NCBI RefSeq assembly: GCF_041260155.1
Contig: NW_027248277.1
Span: forward strand, 17,519,872 to 17,583,871
Length of the DNA stretch: 64,000 bases
Direction: 5' to 3'
Source of the DNA: Ptychodera flava
Lineage: Eukaryota; Hemichordata; Enteropneusta; Ptychoderidae
Shown here: positions 46,070-58,406 of the stretch, piece by piece
How the letters are laid out: every line of letters begins with the position of its first letter
Position numbering within the stretch: the stretch's first letter is position 1
Position numbers and translations under genes: made by a program
The notes under the pieces: generated by a model
What the model was told of the DNA's origin: nothing
What the model saw: the letters and a program-made list of their open reading frames with translations, nothing else
The model's database searches: none

Positions 46070-47839
46070 CATACATACATACATACATACATACATACAT
46101 ACATACATACATACATACATACATACATACACACATACACACACACATACATACATACATACATACATACATACATACATACATACATACATACATACAT
46201 ACATACATACATACATACATACATACATACATACATACATACATACATACATACATACATACATACATACATACATACATACATACATACATACATACAT
46301 ACATACATACATACATACATACATACATACATACATACATACATACATACATACATACATACATACATACATACATACATACATACATACATACATACAT
46401 ACATACATACATACATACATACATACATACATACATACTTACGTACGTACGTACGTACATACGTACGTACATACATACATACATACATACATACATACAT
46501 GCAAACTTAAGGAAGGTATTTCTGGTTTCTTGGTAATATTGCTTAGAAAATATGGGTACTAAAAACAGACAGTCACTAAATAAACAGCCACAATACTATA
46601 CATATACGGTCTAGCGCTCCAGTTTAAAAGAATGTTCCAGAATGATTGTGTAAGGGTTGCTGGTAAATATTGTCGTATCATACGGTTACTTGGAAAGAAC
46701 AAGGTCTTTATATCACTATCTTAATATCAAGCATTACTACAGTTTACTGCAGTGAGTAAAGATTGATATTTGCGTATTTATGCACAACATTGTGGATTGT
46801 TTACTTGGTTAAACTGACCATATGTTCAAATTGAATTTGGTTGACCAATACTTGACCTCCTCAGGCATTTGGGCTTCATAGGGCTTTCAGCAGGGTTGTA
46901 CCTATATAATTTAATTTTGTTTTACAGAGGTTGCGATCGTTGTCTTATTTCAACATTAATAACGTCGTAAAAACAATATCACAGATAATGTCATTTAACA
47001 ATTTGTGTGACGTGTTTCATTTATTTTACATACACATTTCATTTATTCTGATTTTCTTTGGTTTTTTTTCTTAGGCTGCTCATTTTTATTGCGGACTTTG
47101 GGGTTTGAAACAGATAGTGCATTCCACCATTGACTTTGATTATCTCGGGTAAGTTACTGTAATGTGTGCCACTACTTGCCACTACTTGAAAATGTTGAAA
47201 TACACAAAAGCAACATGTTTACTCTGTTTTCTTGTCAGTTTATAAGTTAAATGTGCGCCACTTCACAAATAGGAATTATTTCCTTTTTTTAGCAACTTTT
47301 TGAATGTCACACAATCTTACCTTCGATTCATCATATACTGTTGTAAAGTGGATTGTGAAATTATTTCACAGATTAATTGCTAGGCTTTCAAATTTCGTTG
47401 TGGAATACAGAAAGCAGTTGATTTAAAATATAAGTTGCTAGAGGGAGGGTGAGTTATCTGAACATGAATTTGTCCTTTGAGTATTGCCAATGATAGGAAT
47501 CAGGTCGAATATGATTGAAGTATCGTCAGGAAACGTCACATTTTCATTTACATTTGATAAGTCTTCGCCAATCAATTATGAAACTGCGGGATCTTTTAAA
47601 TATTATATGTCGCTTCCTAAATTTTTATTCTAGCCGGTATGTTAAAGTCAACAAGAGGATCTATAATAGCAAGCTGTATACTTTCACTGTACAATCTTAA
47701 GCTCGTAAGTTCTTTAAATGTGATACATCTTCAAGATTCTTATAATTTCTTTTATCTTTATAGGTTTTCAATCCAAAGATTTGGGGAATACTTCCGCAGG
47801 AAGCAGGAGTTTTTAGCTTTGCAGATGCCAAGTGACTAA
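33918..47839 (+). CDS. ETNK: Ethanolamine kinase copy C (exons 1-8, frame broken)
   Basis: Exons: 33918-34046, 40241-40500, 41101-41245, 41706-41847, about 44787-44870, 45363-45523, 47075-47148, 47764-47839. The protein signature is [55 protein letters not shown] and [15 protein letters not shown]. It is very close to copy A. Exon 3 has one extra base (ACAACTTAAACC) and a lost donor G, exon 4 lacks one base (GGAAGGAG), and exon 6 has paired slips, so the raw sequence does not encode a whole kinase. The slips are one-base and mostly in short runs, so assembly error is a rival explanation. Intron 1 is 6.2 kb and holds hAT-like, LINE and MITE insertions; intron 4 has a LINE. Confidence 0.82.
34194..34332 (+). 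repeat. CTCCGCGCTGTGTTAAATTT minisatellite, intron 1 of C
   Basis: Six imperfect units of about 22 bp. The mirror in B (about 26690-26757) has about three. The GC-rich unit contrasts with the AT-rich surroundings. Confidence 0.75.
34340..35347. other. Intron 1 of C, no gene; short hairpin
   Basis: Holds a perfect 11-bp stem hairpin at 34524-34549 (ATGGAGCTACC, loop TTTT). Near 34660-34700 lies ACTGGACCCAGGTCAACT, weakly mirrored at 39165-39225. Confidence 0.45.
35356..37439. mobile_element. hAT-like non-autonomous transposon, 2.08 kb
   Basis: 8-bp direct repeats CCTAGATC (35348-35355 and 37440-37447) flank inverted ends sharing GGTGCGGGATTGCTGG. An 8-bp duplication is characteristic of hAT. 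Inside each end is an array of GCTATTAGC/TAGCCGTTTTTAGC words (35385-35860, and reversed at 37150-37425), like the subterminal motifs hAT transposases bind. No transposase is encoded. It is absent from the mirrored intron 1 of B. Confidence 0.8.
37671..37813. mobile_element. TTAA MITE, independent copy
   Basis: TTAA at 37667-37670 and 37814-37817, ends AGGCATT/AATGCCT. It is a diverged relative of the intron-6 MITEs (GCCAGATTGTCTCATCAG shared). Confidence 0.65.
37850..38800 (-). mobile_element. Decayed LINE reverse-transcriptase remnant
   Basis: Minus-strand pieces read [50 protein letters not shown], and [20 protein letters not shown], matching RT core blocks of jockey/CR1-group LINEs in the right order, with several stops and frame changes. 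Both ends are missing. Confidence 0.65.
38801..39639. other. Intron 1 of C, no gene seen
   Basis: AT-rich; no homologue in copy B. The weak inverted match to 34660-34700 ends near 39225. Confidence 0.4.
40241..40500 (+). CDS. ETNK: ETNK copy C, exon 2
   Basis: 260 bp. [16 protein letters not shown] loop, RVYGNKSK, then [20 protein letters not shown]. The phase fits exon 3. Confidence 0.87.
41101..41245 (+). CDS. ETNK: ETNK copy C, exon 3 (frame slips)
   Basis: [12 protein letters not shown] is followed by TAA because of one extra base. The second half reads normally in another frame ([18 protein letters not shown]). Confidence 0.75.
41706..41847 (+). CDS. ETNK: ETNK copy C, exon 4 (one base short)
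   Basis: 142 bp against 143 in A, B and D; HNDLSSGN is intact downstream of the slip. Confidence 0.8.
42117..44066. mobile_element. 412-type TTAA MITE interrupted by a LINE
   Basis: TTAA at 42113-42116 and 44067-44070. The MITE ends match copy A, and the inner 1.54 kb is the LINE at 42150-43693. Confidence 0.75.
42150..43693 (+). mobile_element. L2/CR1-like LINE, 5'-truncated, only in copy C
   Basis: RT blocks [56 protein letters not shown] and [10 protein letters not shown], then the C-terminal [18 protein letters not shown]. It ends in a GCGCCTTGAG/AAGGCG stem, AATAAA and a (TTA)n tail, typical of L2-group elements. Frames break about twice. The site is empty in A, B and D; about 7 bp of target (GCATTGT) is lost and no duplication is seen. 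Confidence 0.88.
44787..44870 (+). CDS. ETNK: ETNK copy C, exon 5
   Basis: Same as copy [28 protein letters not shown], donor G|GTAAGA. Confidence 0.85.
45363..45523 (+). CDS. ETNK: ETNK copy C, exon 6 (paired slips)
   Basis: 161 bp overall, but with a lost and a gained base at the start, an extra G at ATGGTTGG and a lost base at GTCATAAAT. The middle is therefore out of frame. Confidence 0.75.
45754..45895. mobile_element. TTAA MITE, copy C intron 6
   Basis: TTAA at 45750-45753 and 45896-45899; counterpart of 3750-3891. Confidence 0.6.
46025..46500. repeat. (CATA)n satellite, copy C intron 6
   Basis: About 475 bp, with CACA variants near 46130-46150 and ACGT (GTAC) variants near 46440-46468, matching the variant order in copy A. 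Confidence 0.97.
47075..47148 (+). CDS. ETNK: ETNK copy C, exon 7
   Basis: 74 bp, [19 protein letters not shown], intact. Confidence 0.88.
47764..47839 (+). CDS. ETNK: ETNK copy C, exon 8
   Basis: [24 protein letters not shown] and TAA; identical to copy A. Confidence 0.88.
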
Positions 47840-48243
47840 AACCTAAAACAAATCGCAGCCCTCGATTCGGCCAACCTTGGTGAAAATGAGAAAGAAACAC
47901 AGATCTGTTATAATTATCAATTTTAAAGGGCAATATTGCACTAGTATTAATGAAAAATGAAGTTTTGAAAGGAAACGAGACAAAGCTCCCATACATTCCA
48001 GACCACTATGATTGACAATACGAAAGGTATCAGTGCAAATGAAAGGCCTATCCGTACATCTGTGCATCTTTTCGCATGACGAGCGATCATAAGTTTGATT
48101 TGAAAGAAGTGTAACTTTATGCTAATCAGCAGATTTCCTGGCTTTACCTTTTTCTCCTGTTTTCAACATTTCAATAAATTTTAACCCCACTTTGGCTGGG
48201 CACAATTTTATAATAGTACTACGTTATGTTATTTAAATGCTAT

Positions 48244-48744
48244 TGTTACGACAGAAAAAGGCGGCGAAGTCTGCAATTTTCTGTAAAATAAATTTATTAA
48301 AATTAATAACTAAGTCTATGGGATTAAGTAAAAATTACAAAACAGTACAGAGATTGCAGTAGTTAGCTTAGCTGACAACGCAAAACTCCTGAAATACAGT
48401 CCCCAAGGAGTTGAGTCCAGACAGACTCTGATGAGTAAGGAGTGAATGCTTCTCTGGCTGCAGGCTTGATGAGGTCTGAACCGTGCAGTGTTCACAGAGA
48501 AAAATCTAGCGTGAAGGTCTACGTCTTGAAAAGAATATGACGTGAAATCCGAAAAAAGTCTGGTGAAAATCTTTGCCGTCCCGTATTTATAATCCAAAGA
48601 AGAAATCGCTAGAAAATTATAGACTTTCCATTGATATGCTAATAACGGTTCTAAAAGTATCTTCACTTGTAGTAAACCTGACCTTCTGAGAACGTTCTAG
48701 ACTATGGTCATTGGAGAGAATGACCTACATGACACACTGTAACA
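48244..48744 (-). repeat. Possible solo LTR fossil, copy C flank
   Basis: Counterpart of 6176-6674, same ends and length class. Confidence 0.3.
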
Positions 48745-49072
48745 AAACGACAATTTTGTTTGGCATTAAAGGTCTTACATTTTGAATTCGAGTAATTTCA
48801 ATTTTGTTCATGTTCTTCCAACCCCTACTGTTTTAGAATGAGATAGATAATACAAAACAGAATTTTCGGTTTTTCTACAAATAGTCGTTTCATATGAGGT
48901 ATTAAATTTCATGTAGTATCAAGGTTTGGATCAAAATCAATTTTATCATTAATTCCAAAGTTGACGTTTTCTACCCCAAATATGTACCCCTTCAAGTAAA
49001 CTCTCGCTACCTTTACTAAGAAATTTGCATGCCACCTTTGATAAGAAACATTTGTTCGAAAACAGTGTCTTA

Positions 49073-49560
49073 GGGGCCGTCAATAATAAAAGCTGACGCA
49101 CGACAAACGTAATTCTTGCGTTTAGGGGGGAGGGGTAAAAGCTCTTTTCGTTTCGTGTGCGTCAAATCGCATAAGGATTTTCTATTGTTTTCAAAGTGCG
49201 ACTTTGCAGCGAGAACGCAAAACTACCTTCGCGTTCATCGAGAACAGAATGACCACACAATACGGAGACAGAAAAGACAACGAAAAGACATGAAGGTGAA
49301 ATAAAAACTTATATGGTTTTTCAATGTGAAACATGTATGTGAAACATTTTCATACGTGCGAAATACACGTGCCCTTCCGGTATTTTTCATGGGCGTGCGG
49401 ATCGGAGAGGTGCGTGTGGGTTTGTCAGACACGGCATCATAATACGAAATTGATTTCGCATGAGAACTTTCGTTTTGAGGGGGGAGGGAGGGGGTTTCAA
49501 GTATTAAAAAAACGAAGGAATTACGTTTCTTGTGCGTCAGCTTTTATTATCGACGGCCCC
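49073..49560. mobile_element. PIF/Harbinger-like MITE, copy C
   Basis: 488 bp with both TTA duplications intact; shared with copy A only. Confidence 0.72.
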
Positions 49561-50677
49561 TTATGTAACTGCAACGCCACCTTAAGGACAAAGCTCTACA
49601 CTTCTGTAGAGAAAATTAAAGTTTCCTTTTTTCGTACTTTTTTCGGGATACATAACATCGGATATATATTGTTATTGGGTGAGCTTTATGTCAAGATTTT
49701 GTTACCTGGGCGCAGGTAAGCCAACATTTCTGTGTCAGACAGGGGGTTACCCATATTCATCATGGGTGGCTGGGGTGACTCAAAATTTCGGAGTTTCTAG
49801 TGTATTTCCTCCGATAAATTATGACGGCTCCCTAAACAGCTGTGTACGCCTGAGTCAGAATGACCTGGACCAGTATACACGGCTGATATCTCAGCGAAAA
49901 TTTAAAAACAAGATGAAGGGCAAAGTGAAAAACCCAGGCCTAGTTGGGCCTAGTCGGGCCCTCTAGGCTGGCGATCTAAAATTTAAAGTAAGTCCCTATG
50001 ACACGCTTATCGAGAAGTGAAAATATGAATGATCGTTAGGCTGGTACATGATCGTCTTTATTTCATCTCTGATATTTGTAAATTGTGGATCGATTCCCTG
50101 TACCTTTGATTTTGTCTTTCTCTACCAACACAGAAAACATATTTTTGTAATGCTCTAAGAAAATTTTTCCTACTCGTGAAATAAGAATTATATGGACTGA
50201 TTTAGTCCGAAATAAAGTGAAATAAATAAATAAATGCAGACACGTTCTTTCACCGGCAACAAAGTTAGACAGCACGCCCAAAAATCAGTCTGACAAATGA
50301 TTTATACGAGGGAAGGGAGTAGGAAGAATGAAAGATTATCAAAACTTTATTATGTTTCTGACATTAGGTTGGCACGCGGAGAGTAATTCTTTAGCGTTGT
50401 ACAGCGAACACGTTGGAAATTCCCGCAGAGACCATAGGCGGTCCAGACACTATTAATAAGCTTGTTATTGAGTTTTCTCAGTTTTCTTTATTAGTTCCTC
50501 TCCTTTTGTTGATGCTGAGACTGATCGGAGTAAATAAAATCACAGAGGGACTGTGATAAAATAAATGACTATTATATAACCTAACCTAGCCTCTTGACTC
50601 TTTATTTATTTTACACCCCATTACAAGGACGTTTATCTCTCATATACACATCTTGAAGAAATCTAATAACATTTCAG

Positions 50678-50993
50678 TAAAGATGTAAGACAAGTCGTGG
50701 CAGAGGTCACAGATGACAAGTCTTTCCCCAAGATGGAGCGCAAACGACTACAAATTGAACATGCACCACACATAAGTCGCGAAGCGAAATTAGTCAAATT
50801 AGCTGTCAAATTGAACAATTTACGAGACTTGAAAGAAATCGCTCCTGAAGGATGGACCCCTGAACGAATACAGGACTATTTTCTACGGGCAACCAAAGTC
50901 ATCGAGGGACTCAGGGGTGTTAAAAAAGTGATGGAAGAAGCATTGGACGAAAGTTTAACTGAAAAAGGTGTACTGGCAGAATCACAGCTATAG
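50678..50993 (+). pseudogene. HDDC3: Orphan last exon of MESH1/HDDC3, copy 2
   Basis: Predicted protein identical to copy 1. It carries the same Asp-to-Val change at the metal site (GTC, 50805-50807), so the change predates the A-B/C-D duplication. Same acceptor and poly(A) signal. Confidence 0.75.
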
Positions 50994-51589
50994 CAATCTA
51001 ATACATTGTATTTAATCTTTTCAGAATTTCTATCATCTAACATTCCGAATGGCAAAGTTGCCCCTTGACTAGTAAAATTGGGAAAGATGACAATGTATAT
51101 TTTTGCAGATTGTTGTAAAATATTGTAAAGTTTCATTTGTTTGCCTACTAAGTGCTTCAGCTTTACAAGCTAACATTGAATCTTAATGTTTGATCAGCAA
51201 TAAAATACATGGTTGTGAGACGTGTGGCAAGAAATAGAAGGCCATATTCGTATAAACTCCCCTGCAATTTTAATTTGTGACATTTTTCAATATTTTTGTT
51301 TCTGTAACAACTTTACTCTCAGGGTCTACTTCTGAAAAGTTGTTGGATATCGTGGATTTTGATATGTCAAGAAGGCAACCTTTGTATAATGTGCTTACAA
51401 TTGTTCCTGACAACCTGAGAATGTGATCTGCATATTTTTATAAAGTATTTATAAATCACATGATGAGTTAATCGATATACCAGATGCAAAATATATGTAA
51501 AATGTTTTTCAGTTACTCAAACAATAGTGTGAGCAAAATAAACTGAAAGTGTACAGGTAACTAAAGGTCGTCTTTGTTACGTCCGAGAC

Positions 51590-52042
51590 ATACATACATA
51601 CATACATGTATTGCATGCATGCATGCATATCTACATACATACATATATACATACAGTGCATGCCGACCTATCTACATACATACATACATACATACATACA
51701 TACATACATACATACATACATACATACATACATACATACATACATACATACATGCATGCATGCATGCATGCATGCATGCATGCATGCATGCATGCATGCA
51801 TGCATGCATGCATGCATGCATGCATGCATGCATGCATGCATGCATGCATGCATGCATGCATGCATGCATGCATGCATGCATGCATGCATGCATGCATGCA
51901 TGCATGCATGTATGTATGTATGTATGTATGTATGTATGTATGTATGTATGTATGTATGTATGTATGTATGTAGATAGGTCGGCATGCACTGTATGTATAT
52001 ATGTATGTATGTATGTAGATAGGTAGACATGCACTGTATGTA

Positions 52043-52097
<55 letters not shown>

Positions 52098-52260
52098 TGG
52101 GAGGTATGTAGGTAGGTAGGTAGAACTGTATTTACGTGATGGTATGTATGCATGTATATGTGTGCATGCAGGTATGTACCATATGTAGGTTGGTAGATAG
52201 ATATGCATTAACATACATGTATATATGTATATGTGTCTGTGGTGTGTATGTATGCAGCAA
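51590..52260. repeat. Palindromic CATA/ATGC/TATG satellite (C-D spacer), expanded core
   Basis: Same layout as 9519-10110, but the self-complementary ATGC core is about 160 bp (51751-51910) and uninterrupted, with a longer (TG)n at 52047-52091. Confidence 0.93.
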
Positions 52261-52319
52261 ACTAAAATTAAGAACATGAAAAGTGTTTCAAAAGTTTACT
52301 TGAACCTGAAAAATATTTA

Positions 52320-55185
52320 TCATTTATTATTATTATTATTATTATTAGACTTTATTTAAAGAGGGTAATCTGAGTTACAAAAAAATTGTAATTTACATCA
52401 GAGCCCTCTGTGAGCTCGAAAAAAGTACATGCGTATAAATAGCAAATACAATGTACATGTAAATACAGCAAGTGTTCAAAAAAGGATGAGTAACATCTTC
52501 ATTGCAACAAAAAAAAAATAAATTAATCTAAATCTGAACCCTCATTTGTAAACTTCGTCATAAGATAATCTCGCAACTTTACTTTGAAAGTGGCTAAAGT
52601 TGAGGTATTTCTAATCGCAGGGGAATTGTATTCCAAGTACTTGCAGCACGAAAAGAGAAAGACTTTTGACCTGTGGTAGTCTTAAATTTTGGAACACACA
52701 AATTTCCATGACTGGCATTACGGGTGTTTGATGAAATTCGATAAAAAACGTCACTCAAATAGAGGGTGCAAGGCCAATGATTTGAATGTCAATAATGCGG
52801 TGAAATAGATAATACGAAGGTCAATCGGCAACCAGTGCAAAGTTAGAAATGTAGTTCGTGAGGGAACACTAATGTCAACCCCTAAAATTACTCTTCCAGC
52901 CCTCTTCTGGAGTTTGTAAATACGGTGAAGATTTGACTTCGAAGTATTGCCCCAAACAGTGTGACAATAATCAATTAAAGAAAGGAAAAGTGCATTGTAC
53001 ACAACCAAAAAAGTACTCGTAATGGCAAATGGACGTAGTTTGCGAAGGATACCAATTCTGGTAGAAAGTTTCTTACACAGGTTATCAACGTGAACATCCC
53101 AACTTAAAGTTGAATCAATTGAAACGCCTAAAAGGATGTGAGAAGAGACATTGGAGATAATTGTTTCTTGTATTGTGACACAAATAGAGGCCTCAGTGTT
53201 AGTAACATGTCTAATTTTAGGGCAAGAAGCAATAACCATACTTTTAGTTTTCTCCGTGTTGACAACCATAGCATTATTAGAAACCCACGATGAGATTGGG
53301 ACAACATTATCGTTCATACGAGAAGTAATTTCATCGACGCTATTACCTGAAACACACAAAGTCTGGTCGTCAGCGAACATATCTAACTCACCCGTGTTAA
53401 GGCAAAGGGAAAGTCGTTGATGAAAATCAAAAAGAGAATGGACCCTTGAGGGACGCCACTAACAATTGGCAAGACCTCAGACTCACATCCAAGATACTGA
53501 ACAAGCTGAGTTCTGTCTGTCAGGTACGAGCGAAACCAACGGAGGGATGACCCGGAAACACCATAAATAGCAAGTTTATCAATGAGAATATCATGGTCAA
53601 CCAGATCAAAGGCCTTACGTAGATCCAAAAATAATAAACCATTGAAGAGACCAGAATCAATGTTCGAAAATAGATGATCCGTCAGTTTAATCAGAGCAGT
53701 GTGACATGAGTAATGTTCTCTGAAGCCAGATTGGGACTCAACAATCAAACCAGGATTTTAGAGAGGAAGGACAAAATCGAAATTGGCCTATAGTTGTTTA
53801 CATCACTTTTCGAACCACCCTTGTGAATGGAACAACACGGGCACATTATAACAAGTAGGAAGACCCCATTTGTTATCGACATATTAAAAATACTGGTAAC
53901 ACAATCAGCAATACACGACGCACCAATCTTCAGAAATTTTGAGGAGAGCTCATCATTACCAGGAGACTTCTTTTCATCGAGCAAAGAAAGATGTTTTTTC
54001 ACAAAGTCAACAGTGACAGAAGGAATTTGGAAGCTTGGTGAAGAGTTACCATGGCACGAGTTAACCCAAGCTTTGGTTATACTGAGATCACGAGTGTTGT
54101 CAAAATGCTGACGAAACTTATCAATGATGCTAGTAAAATGAATATTGAAAGCCTTGGCGATATCCCCGTGGTTTTTCAGCCTCTTACCTTCATGGTAAAA
54201 AGTTGAGCTGAGAGACTGACTGTTACCACGGGACAAAATATCATTAACAGAACGCCAAAGAACAGAAGCGTTATTAGGGTTGTTTGTGAAGACACTACGA
54301 TAATGACGTCGCTTAGCAGAGGTAATTGCATGGACAACCCTGTTCCGTAAAGAACGATACACAAGCCAGTCGTTGGGGTTTTTGGACCGAGTGGCTTTCA
54401 CAAGATTGAAATCTCTGACACGAATAAGATCCAGAATTTCAGGAGAGAACCACGGTGGTTGCCTAATCCTACTCACACGTCTCGTGATAATCGGTGCATG
54501 CGCATTACAAATACGACTGAAGGAGTTAGTCCAATTATTGAAAGTGGTATCCACATCATCAGACATTTGGACATCTGGCCATGAGGTAGATTCCAGATCC
54601 CCAACAAAGTGCTCGGGAATAAAATTACGAAACTGTCTTGACTTAATCGTAATATGGGAACCAGTGGTATCAGAGCATGCATTCAAACGTCGTACAACAA
54701 AAACAGGATAATGATCAGATAGGCCAACTTCAGCAACACAGACAGATGAAAAATTCTGTGGGCAACTGACATACTCGTGTTCAAGGAGAGTCCCCGACAC
54801 TGGTCTGGTGGGAACCGAGACAAGCTGTGTAAAATTCATTGAATCCATACACTTAAAAATATAGTGATTGTTACCATTCTGAGATAATAAGTTAAAATTG
54901 AAATCTCCCAAGACGACAATTTCTTTATCTTCAAGATAAAGAGTTTCAATAACTGATTCAATTTCGATGTCTACTGAAAAAGATGAAGCGGGTGGCCTGT
55001 ATACTCCAACTACAATCAGTGGGCGTGCACTTTTCATTTCAAGTTCGAGAACAATCATCTCTACTGAATTGGACTCAAGATCTCTCCTGCGTTTGAACAG
55101 AATTTGTGACTTCACAAATGCAAGAAGCCCACCTCCTATACCTGTTACCCTATCTTTTCTGCATAAGTCATAACCATAAGTCATT
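52320..55185 (-). mobile_element. CR1/L2-like LINE, 5'-truncated, copy 2 (better kept)
   Basis: Frame 53745-55184 (479 codons) holds the endonuclease (GDFN near residue 93, SDH near 156) and the start of RT ([16 protein letters not shown]). 53383-53748 holds [30 protein letters not shown] and SGVPQGS. 52751-53380 holds MFADDQTLCVSG and the thumb region. Only about three breaks are seen. The 3' tail is ATT/AAT repeats at 52320-52347. It is a direct duplicate of 10175-13047. Confidence 0.88.
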
Positions 55186-55814
55186 TAACTGTAATGGGGC
55201 AAATTCAAATATTCACTCGTTTATTGATGCTGAGTACTTCCATCAGCGATATAAGGAGTAAGACAGAAACAGTGATTTCATCAGCCAATGTATTTTTTGT
55301 AAACAGAGTGACATCGATGATGAGTATAATTTCTTTCAGCGTGCCCTGTGTACAATGAGTTACCGAGTAAGCCCAATTCAAGCGCCACGGGCCACATGCC
55401 GCATGCCACGTGCCAATTTCATGATTCAAGTTCACACTGTTTGTGTGCATGCATCTTTTAAAGTTGTTCTTAAAATCAGTTGATCTGCCCTATACAAGAG
55501 CCATAACTTGTACATCAGTACAACTGCGTTGTGATCAAAGGCCCCGCTATTGCTACACCGCCTACCTCTGTGAACACTTGTCCGCGATGTATAGATAAGC
55601 TTATGGATGTATAAGGTCTTTGTTGGTCGTAATAGTCGTTCTGGAATCAAAATTTGTGAACAATCCAGCCGATTCTTCTTGTGTTTTAACGTTCCTCTCA
55701 ACACTTCCGGACAACTCATCTGATGCATACCGTACTTCACACCTTCCACTCTTTCACCAGGTTGAAAGTTGCAGTGAGCGCTAATGTGTAGACAATGCAT
55801 GCAACGGCTACGCA
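55186..55814 (-). other. Spacer with unassigned 127-codon minus frame
   Basis: Frame 55432-55815 begins MRSRCMHCLHISAHCNFQPG. No family recognised, and it is interrupted in the A-B spacer. Confidence 0.2.
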
Positions 55815-56285
55815 TAGTGAATAGAATTGAATAGAATTGATCTTTATTGAACTGTATGCCACTCTAGCATATTAGCACATACAATAAAGATATTCAACTT
55901 CAAGTTCAACAAGTCAAAAAGAAAGAGAAAAACTTCCAAATTCACTTAGAATTAATATAAAATTTTTTCTTTTCAAAAAAACAAATAAATTTTGCCAAAG
56001 AAACAGCTGTGTCATTGTTTGTCATTATTTCAATAAATGTTTCAGTTAAACTTTATTTCTTGTCTTTTAAACGCAGAATTTGTATTCTTTCTTTGTTATA
56101 TAATGGGCATAAGAGTAAAAAGTGTATTTCATCTTCTATTTTGTTACTCTTGCAACATGGGCAGAGACGTTTTTCTGCTCCCATTTAACGATGTCTACCT
56201 GTTTCTATGTTAAGGTTATGTGTACTTGGTCTAAATTGTGTTAGAGAGAAAAAAGAACTAAAGGATGGCGGGAATATTTTAAAGC
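55815..56285 (-). mobile_element. 3' fragment of a second LINE, copy 2
   Basis: Counterpart of 13690-14160, with frame changes in the Cys/His knuckle region. Confidence 0.55.
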
Positions 56286-58406
56286 GTAGTGGGGAGAATC
56301 AAAGCGTAGCGGGGAGAGGCAAAAGCGTAGCGGGACCGCTACGCTAAAATGGCCTGGCGAGAACACTGCATATCAATATAAAATGAACCATAGCAAGAAG
56401 AAACCTACGCTGAGCCCAAGACACCCCTAGCCCTGCCCCTACACCGGGAACGGACATTCGTACGACCCCTATGCTCTTACCCCAGTCAAAATAAGACTCG
56501 TCTCTGGAAATATGTTTACAAGTTTGCCCACATATAAAGATCGTAAAGGTCAGAGGTTTTACCTTCCGACGTCCTGCTTTACGGATGTCCTCATGTCATG
56601 AACTGCACGTAAGGCACTGGCAGGGTTTGCACCGTTCGCGACCTTTTACACATTTGAAATAAGAGTAGCTGACTCTCCTCGGCCATCGAAATACATTGGC
56701 TGCAGTAAATTTTGGATTAATGGTCATGACTGGCCGCAATTGGGTAATTTCTGGACACATTTCAGGAGAGCTTCTTACCACCGTCCCTCCTTGGGTGGAG
56801 GGACGGTGTTCTTACCTTCCCGTTTTAGTAACCTTTCCTATCTGTCGAGATGTGGACCAACTCATAAAATCCCTGATAAGTCCACGGATTAGCATAATTA
56901 GTTGTTTTGACTAATTAATCACAAGATGTGTATATGAGAGATAAACGTCCTTGTAATGGGGTGTAAAATAAATAATGAGTCAAGGGGCTAGGTTAGGTAA
57001 TATAATAGTCATTTATTCTATCACAGTCCCTCTATGATTTTATTTACTTTGATCAGTCTCAGCATGAAGAAAAGGAGAGGAACTGATAGAGAAAACTGAG
57101 AAAACTCAATAACAAGCTTATTAAAAGTGGTCTGGGCCGCCTATGGTCTCTGCGGGAATTTCCAACGTGTTTGCTGTACAACGCTAAAGAATTACCCCAG
57201 TTACAATTACCAGAATTACAATTACCTGTTACCCTCCACGTGCCAACCTTATGTCAGAAACAAAATAAAGATTTGATAATCTTTCATTCTTCCCACTACC
57301 TTCCCTCGTATAAATCATTTGTCAGACTTATTTGGGGCGTGCTGTCTAACTTTGTTGCCTGTGACACATGCTGATTTATACCATCAAAACGTGTCTGCGT
57401 TTATTTATTTATTTCACTTTATTTTGGTCTAAATCAGTCCATATAATTCTTATTTCACGAGTAGGAAAATTTTTCTTAGAGCATAACAAAAATGTTTTCT
57501 GTGTTGGTAGAGAAAGACAAAATCAAAGGTACAGGGAATCGATCCATAATTTACAAATATCAGAGATAAATAAAGACGATCATGTACCAGCCTAACGATC
57601 ATTCATATTTTCACTTCTCGATAAGCGTGTCATAGGGACTTACTTTAAATTTTAGATCGCCAGCCTAGAGGGCCCGACTAGGCCCAACTAGGCCTGGGTT
57701 TTTCACTTTGCCCTTCATCTTGTTTTTAAATTTTGGCAGAGATATCAGCCGTGTATACTGGTCCAGATCATTCTGACTCAGGCGTACACAAGCTGTTTAG
57801 GGAGCCGTCATTATTTACGGCCTGGGGATCGGAGGAAATACACTAGAAACCCCGAAATTTTGAGTCACCCCAGCCACCCATGATGATATGGGTAACCCCC
57901 TCTCTAAAACAGAAATTTTGACTTACCTGCGCCCAAGTAACAAAATGTTGACATAAAAGCTCACCCAATAACAATATGTATCTGATGTTATGTATCCCGA
58001 AAAAAGTACGAAAAAGGAAACTTTAATTTTCTCTACAGAAGTGTAGAGCTTTGTCCTTAAGGTGGCGTTGCAGTTACATAAAAGACACTGTTTTCGAACA
58101 AATGTTTCTTATCAAAGGTGGCATGCAAATTTCTTAGTAAAGGTAGCGAGAGTTTACTTGACGGGGTACATATTTGGGGTAGAAAACGTCAACTTTGGAA
58201 TTAATGATAAAATTGATTTTGATCCAAACCTTGATACTACATGAAATTTAATACCTCATATGAAACGACTATTTGTAAAAAAACGACAATTCTGTTTTGT
58301 ATTATCTATCTCATTCTAAAACAGTAGGGGTTGGAAGAACATGAACAAAATTGAAATTACTCGAATTCAAAATGTAAGAACTTTAATGCCAAACAAAATT
58401 GTCGTT

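Larger units (their letters stand above)
40454..50655 (+). repeat. Copy C arm: direct repeat of 1-8587
   Basis: Near-identical to 1-8587 apart from a LINE insertion (42150-43693) and satellite length. It is inverted relative to 56932-64000. Confidence 0.9.

Noticed and set aside
53151-53420. 89-codon plus-strand frame (and 11015-11314)
   Set aside because: Antisense shadow of the LINE reverse transcriptase.
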